Source: an uncultured Polaribacter sp.
Lineage (GTDB): Bacteria > Bacteroidota > Bacteroidia > Flavobacteriales > Flavobacteriaceae
Assembly: GCA_943846595.1 (NCBI GenBank)
Contig: OX044355.1
Location: forward strand, 62,001 to 126,000
Reading direction: 5' to 3'
Length of the DNA: 64,000 nt
Shown: positions 38,016 to 47,242 of the stretch, in pieces
Layout: each line of letters begins with the position of its first letter
How positions within the stretch are numbered: the first letter of the stretch is position 1
Position numbers and translations under genes: made by a program
Notes under the pieces: generated by a model
Seen by the model: the letters and a program-made list of their open reading frames with translations, nothing else
Database searches by the model: none
What the model was told of the DNA's origin: nothing

Positions 38016-38978
38016 TTATGCAGCCTTAAATGCTTTTAATTTTTCAATCAATACAGGTACTACTTCAAATGCATCTCCAACGATACCGTAGTCTGCCGCT
38101 TTAAAGAAAGGTGCTTCTGGATCTGTGTTAATGACAACTTTTACTTTTGATGCGTTAATTCCTGCTAAATGCTGAATCGCACCCGAAATACCAATGGCAA
38201 TATATAAATTGGAAGCAACTGGTTTTCCGGTTTGTCCAACATGTTCTCCATGAGGACGCCAACCTAAATCTGAAACGGGCTTGGAACAGGCAGTTGCAGC
38301 ACCTAAAACTTCGGCCAACTCCTCAATCATTGCCCAGTTTTCTGGACCTTTCAACCCTCTCCCGGCTGAAACAACCGTATCCGCATCTGCAATGGTTACT
38401 TTTCCAGAGGCTTTTTCTACTTTTTCTGATGTTACACCGAAATCTGACTCCGATAGGGTAACATCAAAACTTTCAGAAGTTCCTGATACTGGGTTTTCGT
38501 GCACTCCGTAAGAATTCTTTGCAACTCCAATGATCTTATTTTCTGTATTCATAACCGTATTGCTAAAACCTTTGTTTGAGAATGCTTTCCTTTTTATGGT
38601 AAAGGGAGCTACTTCACTTGGCAAAGCGACAACATTTGATGCATAACCAGCATTCATCGCAACAGCTAACATTGGAGCTACATGCAAGACATTAATACTC
38701 GAATCTAACACAACAATGCTTGCATTTTCTGCAGTTGCTGCCTGTTGAAGTACTGAAGTATATCCTTTTGCATTGAATGTTTTTAATTGCTCATTAGATA
38801 CCGTCAACACTTTTTCTGCACCATAGGTATATAATTCTGAAACGTCTAAAGCGTTTATGGTAACAACGGCAACAGTGGTTCCTAATTGTTCTGCAACTCT
38901 TTTCCCGTAGGAAACGACTTCAAAAGCAGATTTTTTAAATTTTCCTTCCGATGAATCGGCAAATACTAAAACTGACAT
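38016..38978 (-). CDS. etfA: Electron transfer flavoprotein subunit alpha
   Basis: A 320-residue FAD-binding subunit that passes electrons from acyl-CoA and related dehydrogenases to the quinone pool. The C-terminal domain holds GRGLKGPENW (about 203) and HVGQTGKPVASNLYIAIGIS (about 247-266), the FAD signature. Downstream of etfB with a 91 bp gap; transcription of both ends at the hairpin 37901-37946. Confidence 0.96.
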   Translation of the reverse strand: MSVLVFADSSEGKFKKSAFEVVSYGKRVAEQLGTTVAVVTINALDVSELYTYGAEKVLTVSNEQLKTFNAKGYTSVLQQAATAENASIVVLDSSINVLHVAPMLAVAMNAGYASNVVALPSEVAPFTIKRKAFSNKGFSNTVMNTENKIIGVAKNSYGVHENPVSGTSESFDVTLSESDFGVTSEKVEKASGKVTIADADTVVSAGRGLKGPENWAMIEELAEVLGAATACSKPVSDLGWRPHGEHVGQTGKPVASNLYIAIGISGAIQHLAGINASKVKVVINTDPEAPFFKAADYGIVGDAFEVVPVLIEKLKAFKAA

Positions 38979-39069
38979 ATGCTTATATTTTTTAGTTGGT
39001 AAATGTTTTATTTGTGAATTGTTTTTTTATAAGTTCCAAAACATGAACACGTTGAAACAATAATACCGT

Positions 39070-39816
39070 TTATATTACTTTTGCTTCGTTATGTAATAAG
39101 TCAATCAACGCATCAATATTGTCTGCAGCTATCAATTTCACAGCTCCTTTTGGTGCTGGTTTTTCATAAGATTGTGCAGCAGTTGCGTTCTCTATTTCTA
39201 AAGGCTCAACAACCGTTAATGGTTTTTTTCTTGCCATCATAATTCCTCGCATGTTCGGAATCCTTAAATCAGACTCTTCTACAATTCCTTTCTGCCCAGC
39301 TACCACCATTGGTAAGGTAGATGCATGTGTTTCATTTCCTCCATCTATTTCTCTTACTAAAGAAACTTCAGTTCCGTCTACTTCAATACCTACGCAGCCA
39401 TTCACAAAATTAAAGTCGACTAATGAAGCTAACATTCCAGGAACCATACCCCCATTATAATCGATCGATTCTCTTCCTGTCAATACTAAATCGTAACCCC
39501 CATTTTTAACAACCTCTGCCAATTGCTTTGCAACAAACAAGCCGTCTGTTGCTGCTGCATTCACACGGATTGCAGCATCTGCACCAATGGCCAATGCTTT
39601 TCGTAAGGTAGGTTCTGTTGTTGCGTTTCCAACATTTACAACTGTTACAGATGCGCCTTGTTTTTCCTTAAACCACATGGCTCTTGTTAAACTAAACTCA
39701 TCATACGGATTGATTACAAACTGAACTCCGTTTGTATCAAACTGTGTGTCGTTTTCTGTAAAATTAATTTTTGAAGTGGTATCAGGCACATGGCTAATAC
39801 ATACCAATATTTTCAT
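39070..39816 (-). CDS. etfB: Electron transfer flavoprotein subunit beta
   Basis: A 248-residue partner of EtfA. It has the N-terminal MKILVCISHVPDT start and VLTGRESIDYNGGMVPGMLA (about 111-130), the AMP/FAD-adjacent signature, and ends with a short tail (NIDALIDLLHNEAKVI) that in other ETFs contacts the alpha subunit. A TAACTTTG -7 box at 39858-39851 on the minus strand probably drives the operon. Confidence 0.96.
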   Translation of the reverse strand: MKILVCISHVPDTTSKINFTENDTQFDTNGVQFVINPYDEFSLTRAMWFKEKQGASVTVVNVGNATTEPTLRKALAIGADAAIRVNAAATDGLFVAKQLAEVVKNGGYDLVLTGRESIDYNGGMVPGMLASLVDFNFVNGCVGIEVDGTEVSLVREIDGGNETHASTLPMVVAGQKGIVEESDLRIPNMRGIMMARKKPLTVVEPLEIENATAAQSYEKPAPKGAVKLIAADNIDALIDLLHNEAKVI

Positions 39817-40291
39817 AAATTTTGAGATTTTTGATTTTATTTTGATTTTACAAAGTTACGCCTTTTTTACAAAAAATACTATGCATGCATAATAAATTTT
39901 TTGTTCTAAGAAATCATCGAAATCGATTGCGATTTTTGCTGCTTCCTGTAAATCTTTCTTTTCTAAAAAAAACACATAAAAACGCCTCGTTTCCTCAATG
40001 AGAAAAAATCTAAGATATTAATTCAAATAGACATAAGTGATAGCATCATAAAAATTCCAACATAAAAAAAATCAGAAGAGATCCGCAAGGTGAATATAAA
40101 AATTGTATCATAAAAAAGTAGATTTTACAGGCTTAAAAAAGCATAATACATAAGAAAGATAGGAATACTTCAAAAGAATACGCTACAAAAAGAACCTCAA
40201 AGTTTAAGAAATTAATTTACACTAAAAGTGCCTTTTTTTTCTTCATAATTTCATTACTTTTGCTGTTAAAATTAACAACAATTAGATTTAG
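39817..40291. promoter_or_regulatory. Divergent promoter region between etfB and pdhB
   Basis: 475 bp without genes. A minus-strand -7 box TAACTTTG (39858-39851) faces etfB, and a plus-strand TACTTTTG (40255-40262) lies 30 bp before pdhB. The middle is AT-rich; no riboswitch or clear operator was seen. Confidence 0.5.
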
Positions 40292-41269
40292 ATGAAGACA
40301 GTTCAATTCAGAGAAGCAATTTGCGAAGCAATGAGCGAAGAGATGCGCAGAGATGAAAGCATTTATTTAATGGGAGAAGAAGTTGCCGAATACAATGGTG
40401 CTTACAAAGCCAGTAAAGGAATGTTGGATGAATTTGGAGCAAAAAGAGTAATTGATACTCCGATTGCAGAATTAGGTTTTGCCGGAATTGCAATTGGTTC
40501 TGCCATGAATGGGAATAGACCGATCGTAGAATACATGACCTTCAACTTCTCGTTAGTTGGTATTGATCAAATCATAAACAATGCTGCAAAAATCAGACAA
40601 ATGTCTGGTGGTCAATTCAATTGTCCAATCGTTTTTAGAGGCCCTACAGGATCTGCTGGTCAATTAGGAGCAACACACTCACAAGCATTTGAAAACTGGT
40701 TTGCAAATACCCCAGGACTTAAAGTCATTGTCCCATCAAACCCCTACGATGCAAAAGGCTTATTGAAAGCGGCCATTCGTGATGACGATCCTGTAATTTT
40801 CATGGAATCCGAACAAATGTATGGGGACAAAATGGAAATTCCAGAAGGAGAATACATCATCCCTATTGGCGTTGCAGAGATTAAAAGAGAAGGAACCGAT
40901 GTAACCATTGTTTCTTTTGGAAAAATCATAAAAGAAGCCTATAAAGCAGCAGAGGAATTAGCGAAAGAAGGTATTTCTGTAGAAATTATCGATTTAAGAA
41001 CCGTTCGTCCAATGGATCATGCGGCAATTATTAGATCGGTAAAGAAAACAAACCGATTGATCATTTTAGAAGAAGCATGGCCATTTGCGAGTGTCGCTTC
41101 AGAAATTACCTATAGAATTCAAGACGAAGCCTTTGATTATTTAGATGCGCCAATAAAAAGAATTACAACTGCAGATACTCCTGCTCCGTATTCACCAGTA
41201 TTATTAGAAAAATGGATTCCAAATTCTAACGATATCGTTACGGAAGTAAAAGACCTCTTAAATCGTTAA
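40292..41269 (+). CDS. pdhB: Pyruvate dehydrogenase E1 component subunit beta
   Basis: A 325-residue transketolase-like subunit of the pyruvate dehydrogenase complex. MGEEVAEYNGAYKASKGML (about 27-45), GPTGSAGQLGATHSQ (about 117) and the C-terminal ILEEAWPFASVASEI match Bacteroidota PdhB. It works with an alpha subunit and E2/E3, none of which are in this window; in this organism pdhB stands alone. Confidence 0.94.
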   Translation: MKTVQFREAICEAMSEEMRRDESIYLMGEEVAEYNGAYKASKGMLDEFGAKRVIDTPIAELGFAGIAIGSAMNGNRPIVEYMTFNFSLVGIDQIINNAAKIRQMSGGQFNCPIVFRGPTGSAGQLGATHSQAFENWFANTPGLKVIVPSNPYDAKGLLKAAIRDDDPVIFMESEQMYGDKMEIPEGEYIIPIGVAEIKREGTDVTIVSFGKIIKEAYKAAEELAKEGISVEIIDLRTVRPMDHAAIIRSVKKTNRLIILEEAWPFASVASEITYRIQDEAFDYLDAPIKRITTADTPAPYSPVLLEKWIPNSNDIVTEVKDLLNR

Positions 41270-41292
41270 AAGAACGATTTTACATAACTACT

Positions 41293-41327
41293 AAATCCTT
41301 TTTTCAACATGTAAAAAGGATTTTTTT
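41293..41327 (+). terminator. Rho-independent terminator of pdhB
   Basis: Arms AAATCCTTTTT (41293-41303) and AAAAAGGATTT (41313-41323) around a 9-base loop, followed by T residues. Confidence 0.82.
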
Positions 41328-41400
41328 ATGCCTCAAAAAAATTCTTAAACCCAAGATATTGTCTTCGAAATGGATTGCGTAATTTTTTTAGCTTAAAGCC

Positions 41401-41430
41401 TTGAAAAACTGTATCGATTCACTATTTTTG
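41401..41430 (+). promoter_or_regulatory. Consensus promoter of ppa
   Basis: TTG (41401-41403), exactly 19 bases, then TATTTTTG (41423-41430). The ppa ATG is 31 bp further on. Confidence 0.72.
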
Positions 41431-41461
41431 CAGTCCTATTTTTTAAAGAAAAAAAAAACAT

Positions 41462-41989
41462 ATGAAAACCAAAAATAAAGAGACTTTTGATGTTTTAATC
41501 GAAATCCCTAAAGGAAGTAGAAATAAATATGAATATGATTTTGAATTGAATAAAATTCGTTTTGACAGAATGTTATTCTCTTCCATGATGTACCCTGCAG
41601 ATTATGGTTTTGTTCCAGAAACCTTAGCCTTGGATGGAGACCCTTTAGATGTATTGGTTTTAGGACATGAGCCTACCTTTCCAATGTGTGTTGTAGAAGT
41701 AAAGGCAATTGGTGTATTTCACATGGCCGATGAAAAAGGACAGGATGAAAAAGTAATTTGTGTACCTGTTTCTGACCCAATATGGAATGATAAGAATGAT
41801 CTATCCGACTTAAATCCACACCGATTAAAAGAAATCGAACATTTCTTTAAAGTGTATAAAGATTTAGAAAAGAAAAAAGTCGATGTTGGCGGATGGGGAA
41901 ATGCCCAAGAAGCAAGAGATATCTACGCAGCATGCGTTGTCAGATATGAAGAAAGTGAGCACAAAACAAACGGTGATTTCACGATTTAG
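41462..41989 (+). CDS. ppa: Soluble inorganic pyrophosphatase (family I)
   Basis: A 175-residue Mg-dependent enzyme hydrolysing diphosphate. IPKGSRNKYEYD (about 14-25), YPADYGFVP (about 42-50) and DGDPLDVLVL (about 58-67) contain the catalytic Lys, Arg, Tyr and Asp residues. It sits directly before hppA, so both cytosolic and membrane pyrophosphatases are encoded side by side, each with its own promoter/terminator signals. Confidence 0.96.
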   Translation: MKTKNKETFDVLIEIPKGSRNKYEYDFELNKIRFDRMLFSSMMYPADYGFVPETLALDGDPLDVLVLGHEPTFPMCVVEVKAIGVFHMADEKGQDEKVICVPVSDPIWNDKNDLSDLNPHRLKEIEHFFKVYKDLEKKKVDVGGWGNAQEARDIYAACVVRYEESEHKTNGDFTI

Positions 41990-42012
41990 CAATCATTTTA
42001 CCAAAAAAATAC

Positions 42013-42048
42013 AAACCTCTTAAAAAGCAATCTTTTAAGAGGTTTTTT
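42013..42048 (+). terminator. Rho-independent terminator of ppa
   Basis: Arms AAACCTCTTAAAA and TTTTAAGAGGTTT around a short loop, followed by a T tract, directly before the hppA leader. Confidence 0.83.
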
Positions 42049-42107
42049 AATTCTAATTGAATTCATTACTTTTACGACCGTTTTAAACTAAAAAATATAA
42101 AAAATTT

Positions 42108-44543
42108 ATGGAATCAATGATGATTTGGATGCCAGTTGCAATGGCTTTATTAGGCTTAGCATATATGTTAGTAAAGAAATCCTGGGTAATGAAGCAAGAT
42201 GCAGGTGATGGTAAAATGAAAGAAATTTCAGACCACATCTATGAGGGTGCTTTGGCATTCTTAAATGCAGAATATCGACTATTAACATTCTTTGTTCTTG
42301 GGGCGAGTATTGTTTTAGCAGGAATTGCTTTTTATATGGATACTACCTATCTGATTGTTGTTGCCTTTATTATTGGTGCAATATTTTCTGCATTTGCAGG
42401 AAACATGGGAATGAAAATTGCTACCAAAACAAATGTAAGAACAACACAAGCTGCAAAAACAAGTTTACCAAATGCCCTAAAAGTTTCTTTTGGAGGTGGT
42501 ACCGTAATGGGACTTGGAGTTGCTGGTTTAGCTGTTTTGGGTTTAACGGCCTTCTTTATTGGATTCTTCTACCTTTTTATGGGAGGTGAATGGACCAACA
42601 CAGCAGATATGACAGTTGTTTTAGAAGCATTGGCTGGTTTCTCTTTAGGAGCTGAATCCATTGCATTATTTGCACGAGTAGGTGGTGGAATTTATACCAA
42701 GGCTGCCGATGTAGGTGCAGATTTAGCAGGAAAAGTACAAGCAGACATTCCAGAAGATGACCCAAGAAATCCAGCAACAATTGCGGATAATGTTGGTGAT
42801 AATGTAGGAGACGTTGCCGGTATGGGTGCCGATTTATTTGGCTCATATGTAGCAACCGTTTTAGCTGCAATGGTTCTTGGAAACTATGTAATTAAAGATA
42901 TGGAAGGAGCCATCCAAGATGCTTTTGGCGGAATTGGACCGATCTTATTACCAATGTCAATTGCAGGTGTTGGAATTATCATATCATTAATTGGAACCCT
43001 CTTAGTTAAAATTTCTTCAAACGATGCAAAAGAAGCGGATGTGCAGAAAGCTCTTAATATTGGAAACTGGGCCTCTATCATAATGGTAGCGGCTGCATGT
43101 TATGGTTTAGCAACTTGGATGTTGCCGGAAACCATGCAAATGGATTTCTATGGTGAAGGCTTACAAGACATTTCTTCGATACGTGTGTTTTTTGCCTGTT
43201 TAGTTGGTTTGGTTGTAGGTGCAGGAATCTCTGCATTTACAGAATATTATACAGGATTAGGTTCGAAGCCTATTTTAAAAATTGTACAACAATCGAGTAC
43301 AGGAGCCGGAACCAACATTATTGCTGGTTTAGCTACTGGAATGATTTCTACCTTCTCTTCTGTTCTATTATTTGCTGCTGCAATTTGGGCGTCCTATGCC
43401 TTAGCAGGGTTTTATGGAGTTGCTTTAGCCGCTTCCGCAATGATGGCAACAACAGCGATGCAATTGGCCATTGATGCATTTGGACCGATTGCAGATAACG
43501 CAGGAGGTATTGCAGAAATGAGTGAGCAAGATCCGATTGTAAGAGAACGAACAGATATCTTAGATGCTGTTGGAAATACCACTGCTGCAACTGGGAAAGG
43601 TTTTGCCATTGCATCTGCTGCTTTAACCTCTTTAGCATTATTTGCGGCCTATGTAACTTTTACTAAAATTAACGGAATCAATATTTTTAAAGCACCCGTA
43701 TTGGCCATGCTTTTTGTTGGAGGAATGGTACCCGTAGTATTCTCTGCATTGGCGATGAACGCAGTAGGTAAAGCAGCCATGGAAATGGTGAATGAAGTGG
43801 TAAGACAGTTCAAAGAGATTCCAGGAATTATGGAAGGAACTGGAAAACCAGAGTACGATAAATGTGTGGCTATTTCCACAAAAGCCTCATTAAAAGAAAT
43901 GATGTTACCAGGTATTTTAACCATTGGATTCCCAATATTAGTAGCACTGGTAGGTAAATTAGTGTACCCAGAAAATAACATGTTGGTTGCTGAAATGCTA
44001 GGAGGATATATGGCTGGTGTAACTGTTTCTGGTGTTCTTTGGGCAATTTTCCAAAACAATGCTGGTGGTGCATGGGACAACGCAAAGAAGTCTTTCGAAG
44101 CAGGTGTTGAAATTAATGGCGTAATGACGTATAAAGGTTCTGAAGCTCACAAAGCGGCAGTAACTGGAGATACCGTTGGAGATCCATTTAAAGATACTTC
44201 TGGTCCTTCAATGAATATTTTAATTAAACTTACTTGTTTAATTGGTTTGGTCATTGCACCCATCTTAGGAGGTGGACATGCAGCCGCTGAAAAAAATGGC
44301 TGGAGTGTAGAAATGAACATCGACAAAAATGACGATGGAACTGCAAAAGCAACCGTGACTACAACGACCACTGAAAACGGGAAAGAAGTAACGAAAGATG
44401 AAATTTTTGAAGGTACTTTGGAAGAAGTGGAGAAGAAATTAAATGCCTTTGAAAGTAAAATTGGAGAAATTCATGTTTACATTAAAAAAGACGGAGACAA
44501 GGTCATGAAAATGATTCAAGTTGAAGTAAACGAAGAAAAGTAA
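42108..44543 (+). CDS. hppA: Ion-pumping membrane pyrophosphatase
   Basis: An 811-residue integral membrane PPase with about 16 helices that couples diphosphate hydrolysis to Na+ or H+ export. The active site is visible in the [29 protein letters not shown] and DNAGGIAEM blocks. [12 protein letters not shown] (about 487) has Ala where potassium-independent enzymes have Lys, so the enzyme is predicted to be K+-dependent. A hydrophilic, Lys/Glu/Thr-rich tail of about 75 residues (737-811) follows the last helix and is not part of the usual core. Na+ versus H+ specificity cannot be settled by eye. Confidence 0.95.
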   Translation: MESMMIWMPVAMALLGLAYMLVKKSWVMKQDAGDGKMKEISDHIYEGALAFLNAEYRLLTFFVLGASIVLAGIAFYMDTTYLIVVAFIIGAIFSAFAGNMGMKIATKTNVRTTQAAKTSLPNALKVSFGGGTVMGLGVAGLAVLGLTAFFIGFFYLFMGGEWTNTADMTVVLEALAGFSLGAESIALFARVGGGIYTKAADVGADLAGKVQADIPEDDPRNPATIADNVGDNVGDVAGMGADLFGSYVATVLAAMVLGNYVIKDMEGAIQDAFGGIGPILLPMSIAGVGIIISLIGTLLVKISSNDAKEADVQKALNIGNWASIIMVAAACYGLATWMLPETMQMDFYGEGLQDISSIRVFFACLVGLVVGAGISAFTEYYTGLGSKPILKIVQQSSTGAGTNIIAGLATGMISTFSSVLLFAAAIWASYALAGFYGVALAASAMMATTAMQLAIDAFGPIADNAGGIAEMSEQDPIVRERTDILDAVGNTTAATGKGFAIASAALTSLALFAAYVTFTKINGINIFKAPVLAMLFVGGMVPVVFSALAMNAVGKAAMEMVNEVVRQFKEIPGIMEGTGKPEYDKCVAISTKASLKEMMLPGILTIGFPILVALVGKLVYPENNMLVAEMLGGYMAGVTVSGVLWAIFQNNAGGAWDNAKKSFEAGVEINGVMTYKGSEAHKAAVTGDTVGDPFKDTSGPSMNILIKLTCLIGLVIAPILGGGHAAAEKNGWSVEMNIDKNDDGTAKATVTTTTTENGKEVTKDEIFEGTLEEVEKKLNAFESKIGEIHVYIKKDGDKVMKMIQVEVNEEK

Positions 44544-44570
44544 AACTCCCTTTTACAAACCTATTTAAAG

Positions 44571-44602
44571 AAGCATTCAATTTAAAAATTGGATGCTTTT
44601 TT
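44571..44602 (+). terminator. Rho-independent terminator of hppA
   Basis: Arms AAGCATTCAATTT (44571-44583) and AAATTGGATGCTT (44586-44598), one wobble, followed by TTTTTT. It sits between the convergent hppA and pxpC-remnant genes. Confidence 0.83.
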
Positions 44603-44609
44603 ATATTCA

Positions 44610-45131
44610 CTATTCTTTTAAAACAAACTGAAAAGTGTCGTTTGTCTTTTTTTGCGCCAATTGATTGATCGCTGTATTCGTTAGTTGTAAAACCCTAGGA
44701 TATCCACCTGTAACTTGGCAATCACGCATTAAAACAATTAACTTCCCAGAAGGTGTTAACTGAACAGTTCCGGGCAATACTGCCGATGTTAAAATAGAAG
44801 GCAAGGCATTTTCGATTACTTCATTCAAGCGATACCCCATTCTACTATTGTCATTAGAAATCGTAAAAGATTGCTTTGCGAAGATCTCTTTTTGAGATGC
44901 ACTCAATGCATCAAACTCAGGCCCTTTAGAACAAGTAATCCTTTGAGATTCAAAATGCTCTTTCGCAAGTTTCACAGAAGTGTTTGACGAATCTGTGTTG
45001 TTTGTAAAAGTTCCAACAGGCAATACATCTCCTTTACAAAGCAAAGATTGCTGAGTGATGTTTTGAAAAAAACTTCTACTTTTTAAAATAGATATCGTTA
45101 AAAAGCCATTTTTCACCGCCAGATAGCACCT
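44610..45131 (-). pseudogene. pxpC: 3' half of pxpC (5-oxoprolinase subunit C)
   Basis: About 174 residues (the last 168 after a GTG at 45116) match the C-terminal part of biotin-dependent-carboxyltransferase-like PxpC: RCYLAVKNGFLT, then CKGDVLPVG, DNSRMGYRL, TSAVLPGTVQLTPSG and MRDCQVTGGYPRVL. Complete PxpC is about 280-300 residues, so the first 110 or more are missing. A TAA lies in frame at 45141-45143, and the sequence upstream is unrelated. PxpA and PxpB, its obligate partners in 5-oxoproline breakdown, are absent nearby. A non-functional remnant is most likely. Confidence 0.78.
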
Positions 45132-45176
45132 GGGGTAAACTTATAAAAATATTTACATTTTATGAAGGAAGCACCG

Positions 45177-45316
45177 TTATATTGTTTGAATAGAAAAATT
45201 GGATGTTGCTTGTACTTCTTTATTATCTGACCCAAACGAACTATCTAGCAGTACCACAAACTTCTTTGGTTCCAATTTTTGGGGTGGTTGATCGGCGGGT
45301 AGGATCTTTCTAAAAT
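45177..45316 (-). other. Possible C-terminal fragment of an unidentified protein
   Basis: An open minus-strand frame without start codon reads ILPADQPPQKLEPKKF, VVLLDSSFGSDNKEV and ends TSNFSIQTI at TAA 45179-45177. Its composition looks protein-like, but I recognise no family. It lies between the VOC gene and the pxpC remnant and may be the end of a truncated gene. Low confidence. Confidence 0.3.
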
Positions 45317-45730
45317 TTACACAAGAAAAATGGAATCCTTCTCTACAAATGTTTTAAACTCTACTGTATAATTGTTAGGGTCTTTTACAAAAAAAGACTG
45401 GTGTGCTCCATTTTTGTCTTTAAGAAAAGTCTTTTTATTGGTGGTTCCTTCTGTCCAATGATTTATTTTGTGGTACATGGCATTCCAAGTAGTTTCGTCT
45501 AAGATAATGCCAAAATGAAATAACGGCAGTACGTTGCCTTCCAAAAGATAATTTTGCGCCTTAAATTCAAATTTTTCGGAGGTCACAAATGTCACTTGGT
45601 GATTAAATAGATTCACATCCAACCATTTGCTAGTACTTCTACCAGCGGGCAACCCTAAAACATCTACATAAAATTGTTTTGTTTTTTCCAAATCAAAACA
45701 AGGCAACGATAAATGAAAATTTGCATGCAT
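45317..45730 (-). CDS. VOC-family (glyoxalase/bleomycin resistance fold) protein
   Basis: A 137-residue vicinal-oxygen-chelate protein. It opens HANFHLSLPCFDLEKTKQFY, the first beta-alpha-beta unit with a metal His, and ends with FFVKDPNNYTVEFKTF, the typical second half with a Glu ligand. Enzymatic role (glyoxalase, dioxygenase or resistance) not deducible. It follows two small genes at the end of the polyamine operon with gaps of 2-11 bp. Confidence 0.88.
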   Translation of the reverse strand: MHANFHLSLPCFDLEKTKQFYVDVLGLPAGRSTSKWLDVNLFNHQVTFVTSEKFEFKAQNYLLEGNVLPLFHFGIILDETTWNAMYHKINHWTEGTTNKKTFLKDKNGAHQSFFVKDPNNYTVEFKTFVEKDSIFLV

Positions 45731-45732
45731 AA

Positions 45733-45990
45733 TTATAATAACTTGAGTTTTTCTAATTTAAAAAGAACCGCATTTTTATTGTCCAAATCATCAAAATTTT
45801 CTGAATAGACAATTTCAAAAGTTGTATTCTTAAACTGATTTGACTTTAAATCAAATTCTTCTAAAATTTTAAAATTGATTTGATCAAAATCAATAATAGC
45901 ATCATTTTCTAGATGAAATACATAGCCCCCTTGCAGATAACCAATATAATCACCAGTCATGAGAATGGTTTGCTTTTCGCTATAGTTCAT
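45733..45990 (-). CDS. Small hypothetical protein
   Basis: An 85-residue acidic protein (MNYSEKQTILMTGDYIGYLQ...). No recognised domain, signal peptide or membrane helix. It sits 2 bp upstream of the VOC gene and 11 bp downstream of the next small gene, so it is part of the same transcription unit as the polyamine genes. Confidence 0.65.
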   Translation of the reverse strand: MNYSEKQTILMTGDYIGYLQGGYVFHLENDAIIDFDQINFKILEEFDLKSNQFKNTTFEIVYSENFDDLDNKNAVLFKLEKLKLL

Positions 45991-46001
45991 GGCTTCTTTG
46001 T

Positions 46002-46259
46002 TTAAAAATCATCAAAATCATTCTCGTCAAAAGAGGTTTCATCATCTGTATAATCCTCCATTGTTTTTTCTAGTTGAAGACTTATTTTTACTAGGTAAAT
46101 TGTATCCTCTGTTCTCACTTCTACTGCACTAATTGTTTCTAATTTGGCATTTTGAAATTTAATAATATCGTTGTATTCATATCCGTCTGGATATTTTTCT
46201 ATTAATAAATCTAAAATGTCTTTAGTTAGTTTTGAATATTCTACGATAACTCTTTTCAT
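46002..46259 (-). CDS. Small acidic hypothetical protein
   Basis: An 85-residue protein with core TKDILDLLIEKYPDGYEYND and a strongly acidic tail (DDETSFDENDFDDF). No catalytic motif. It starts 2 bp after the deoxyhypusine-synthase-like gene, which suggests coupled translation and perhaps a partner or regulator role; that is inference from position only. Confidence 0.7.
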   Translation of the reverse strand: MKRVIVEYSKLTKDILDLLIEKYPDGYEYNDIIKFQNAKLETISAVEVRTEDTIYLVKISLQLEKTMEDYTDDETSFDENDFDDF

Positions 46260-46261
46260 GG

Positions 46262-47242
46262 TTACATGTTTAATAGATAGGCAAAAATTAATGGTGCAAC
46301 GATGGTTGCATCGCTTTCTATGATAAACTTGGGAGTATCAATATCTAATTTTCCCCAAGTAATTTTTTCGTTGGGGACTGCTCCTGAATAGGACCCGTAG
46401 CTTGTAGTAGAATCTGAAATTTGGCAGAAATAACTCCAAAAAGGGGTCTCTTCTCTTTCCATATCTTGGTATAACATTGGCACTACACAAATCGGAAAAT
46501 CTCCAGCGATTCCTCCACCAACCTGAAAGAAACCAATTCCATTTTCTGAATTGTCTGTATACCAATTCGCTAGAAAAGTCATGTATTCGATTCCTGACTT
46601 CATTGTGGAAGCTTTTAATTCTCCTTTTAATACATAGGAAGCAAAAATATTGCCCATGGTACTATCTTCCCAACCCGGAACTACAATCGGTAAGTTTTTT
46701 TCTGCCGCTGCATACATCCAAGAATCTTTGATATCTATCTCATAGTATTCTTCTAAAACACCTGACAATAACAACTTATACATAAATTCATGCGGGAAAA
46801 AACGTTCTTCTGCATCTTCTGCATCTTTCCAAATTTTGAAAACATGTTTCTGTAATCTTCTAAATGCTTCCTCTTCTGGAATGCAAGTATCTGTTACACG
46901 ATTTAAGCCTTTTAATAACAAGTCCCATTCATCTTTCGGGGTTAAATCTCTATAATTTGGGATCCGTTTGTAATGAGAATGTGCGACTAAATTCATAATA
47001 TCTTCTTCAAGGTTTGCTCCTGTACAGGAGATGATGTGCACTTTATCTTGACGAATAATTTCTGCAAAAATCCGTCCTATTTCTGCAGTACTCATTGCAC
47101 CAGCTAAAGAAACTAACATTTTAGAGCCTTGAGCTAATTGCGCATCGTAGGCTTTTGCAGCATCTACTAATGCCGCTGCATTAAAATGCAAAAAATACTT
47201 TTCAATAAATTCAGAAACGGGTTGTCTATTCGTATTGATCAT
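46262..47242 (-). CDS. Deoxyhypusine-synthase-family protein (bacterial polyamine enzyme)
   Basis: A 326-residue NAD-dependent aminobutyl/propyl transferase. ATG 47242 (MINTNRQPVSEFIEKY) is chosen; the frame is open 21 codons further, inside speB. LVSLAGAMSTAEIG (about 45-58), SCTGANLEEDI and the catalytic-Lys region SGAVPNEKITWGKL are conserved. Bacteria lack eIF5A, so the protein is not a true hypusine enzyme; bacterial relatives are described as homospermidine or spermidine-forming enzymes. Its place after speA and speB, which make agmatine and putrescine, supports polyamine synthesis. Confidence 0.9.
   Translation of the reverse strand: MINTNRQPVSEFIEKYFLHFNAAALVDAAKAYDAQLAQGSKMLVSLAGAMSTAEIGRIFAEIIRQDKVHIISCTGANLEEDIMNLVAHSHYKRIPNYRDLTPKDEWDLLLKGLNRVTDTCIPEEEAFRRLQKHVFKIWKDAEDAEERFFPHEFMYKLLLSGVLEEYYEIDIKDSWMYAAAEKNLPIVVPGWEDSTMGNIFASYVLKGELKASTMKSGIEYMTFLANWYTDNSENGIGFFQVGGGIAGDFPICVVPMLYQDMEREETPFWSYFCQISDSTTSYGSYSGAVPNEKITWGKLDIDTPKFIIESDATIVAPLIFAYLLNM

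Noticed and set aside
42577..44085. Several long minus-strand frames opposite hppA
   Set aside because: Antisense shadows of a strongly biased membrane-protein gene; no motifs.
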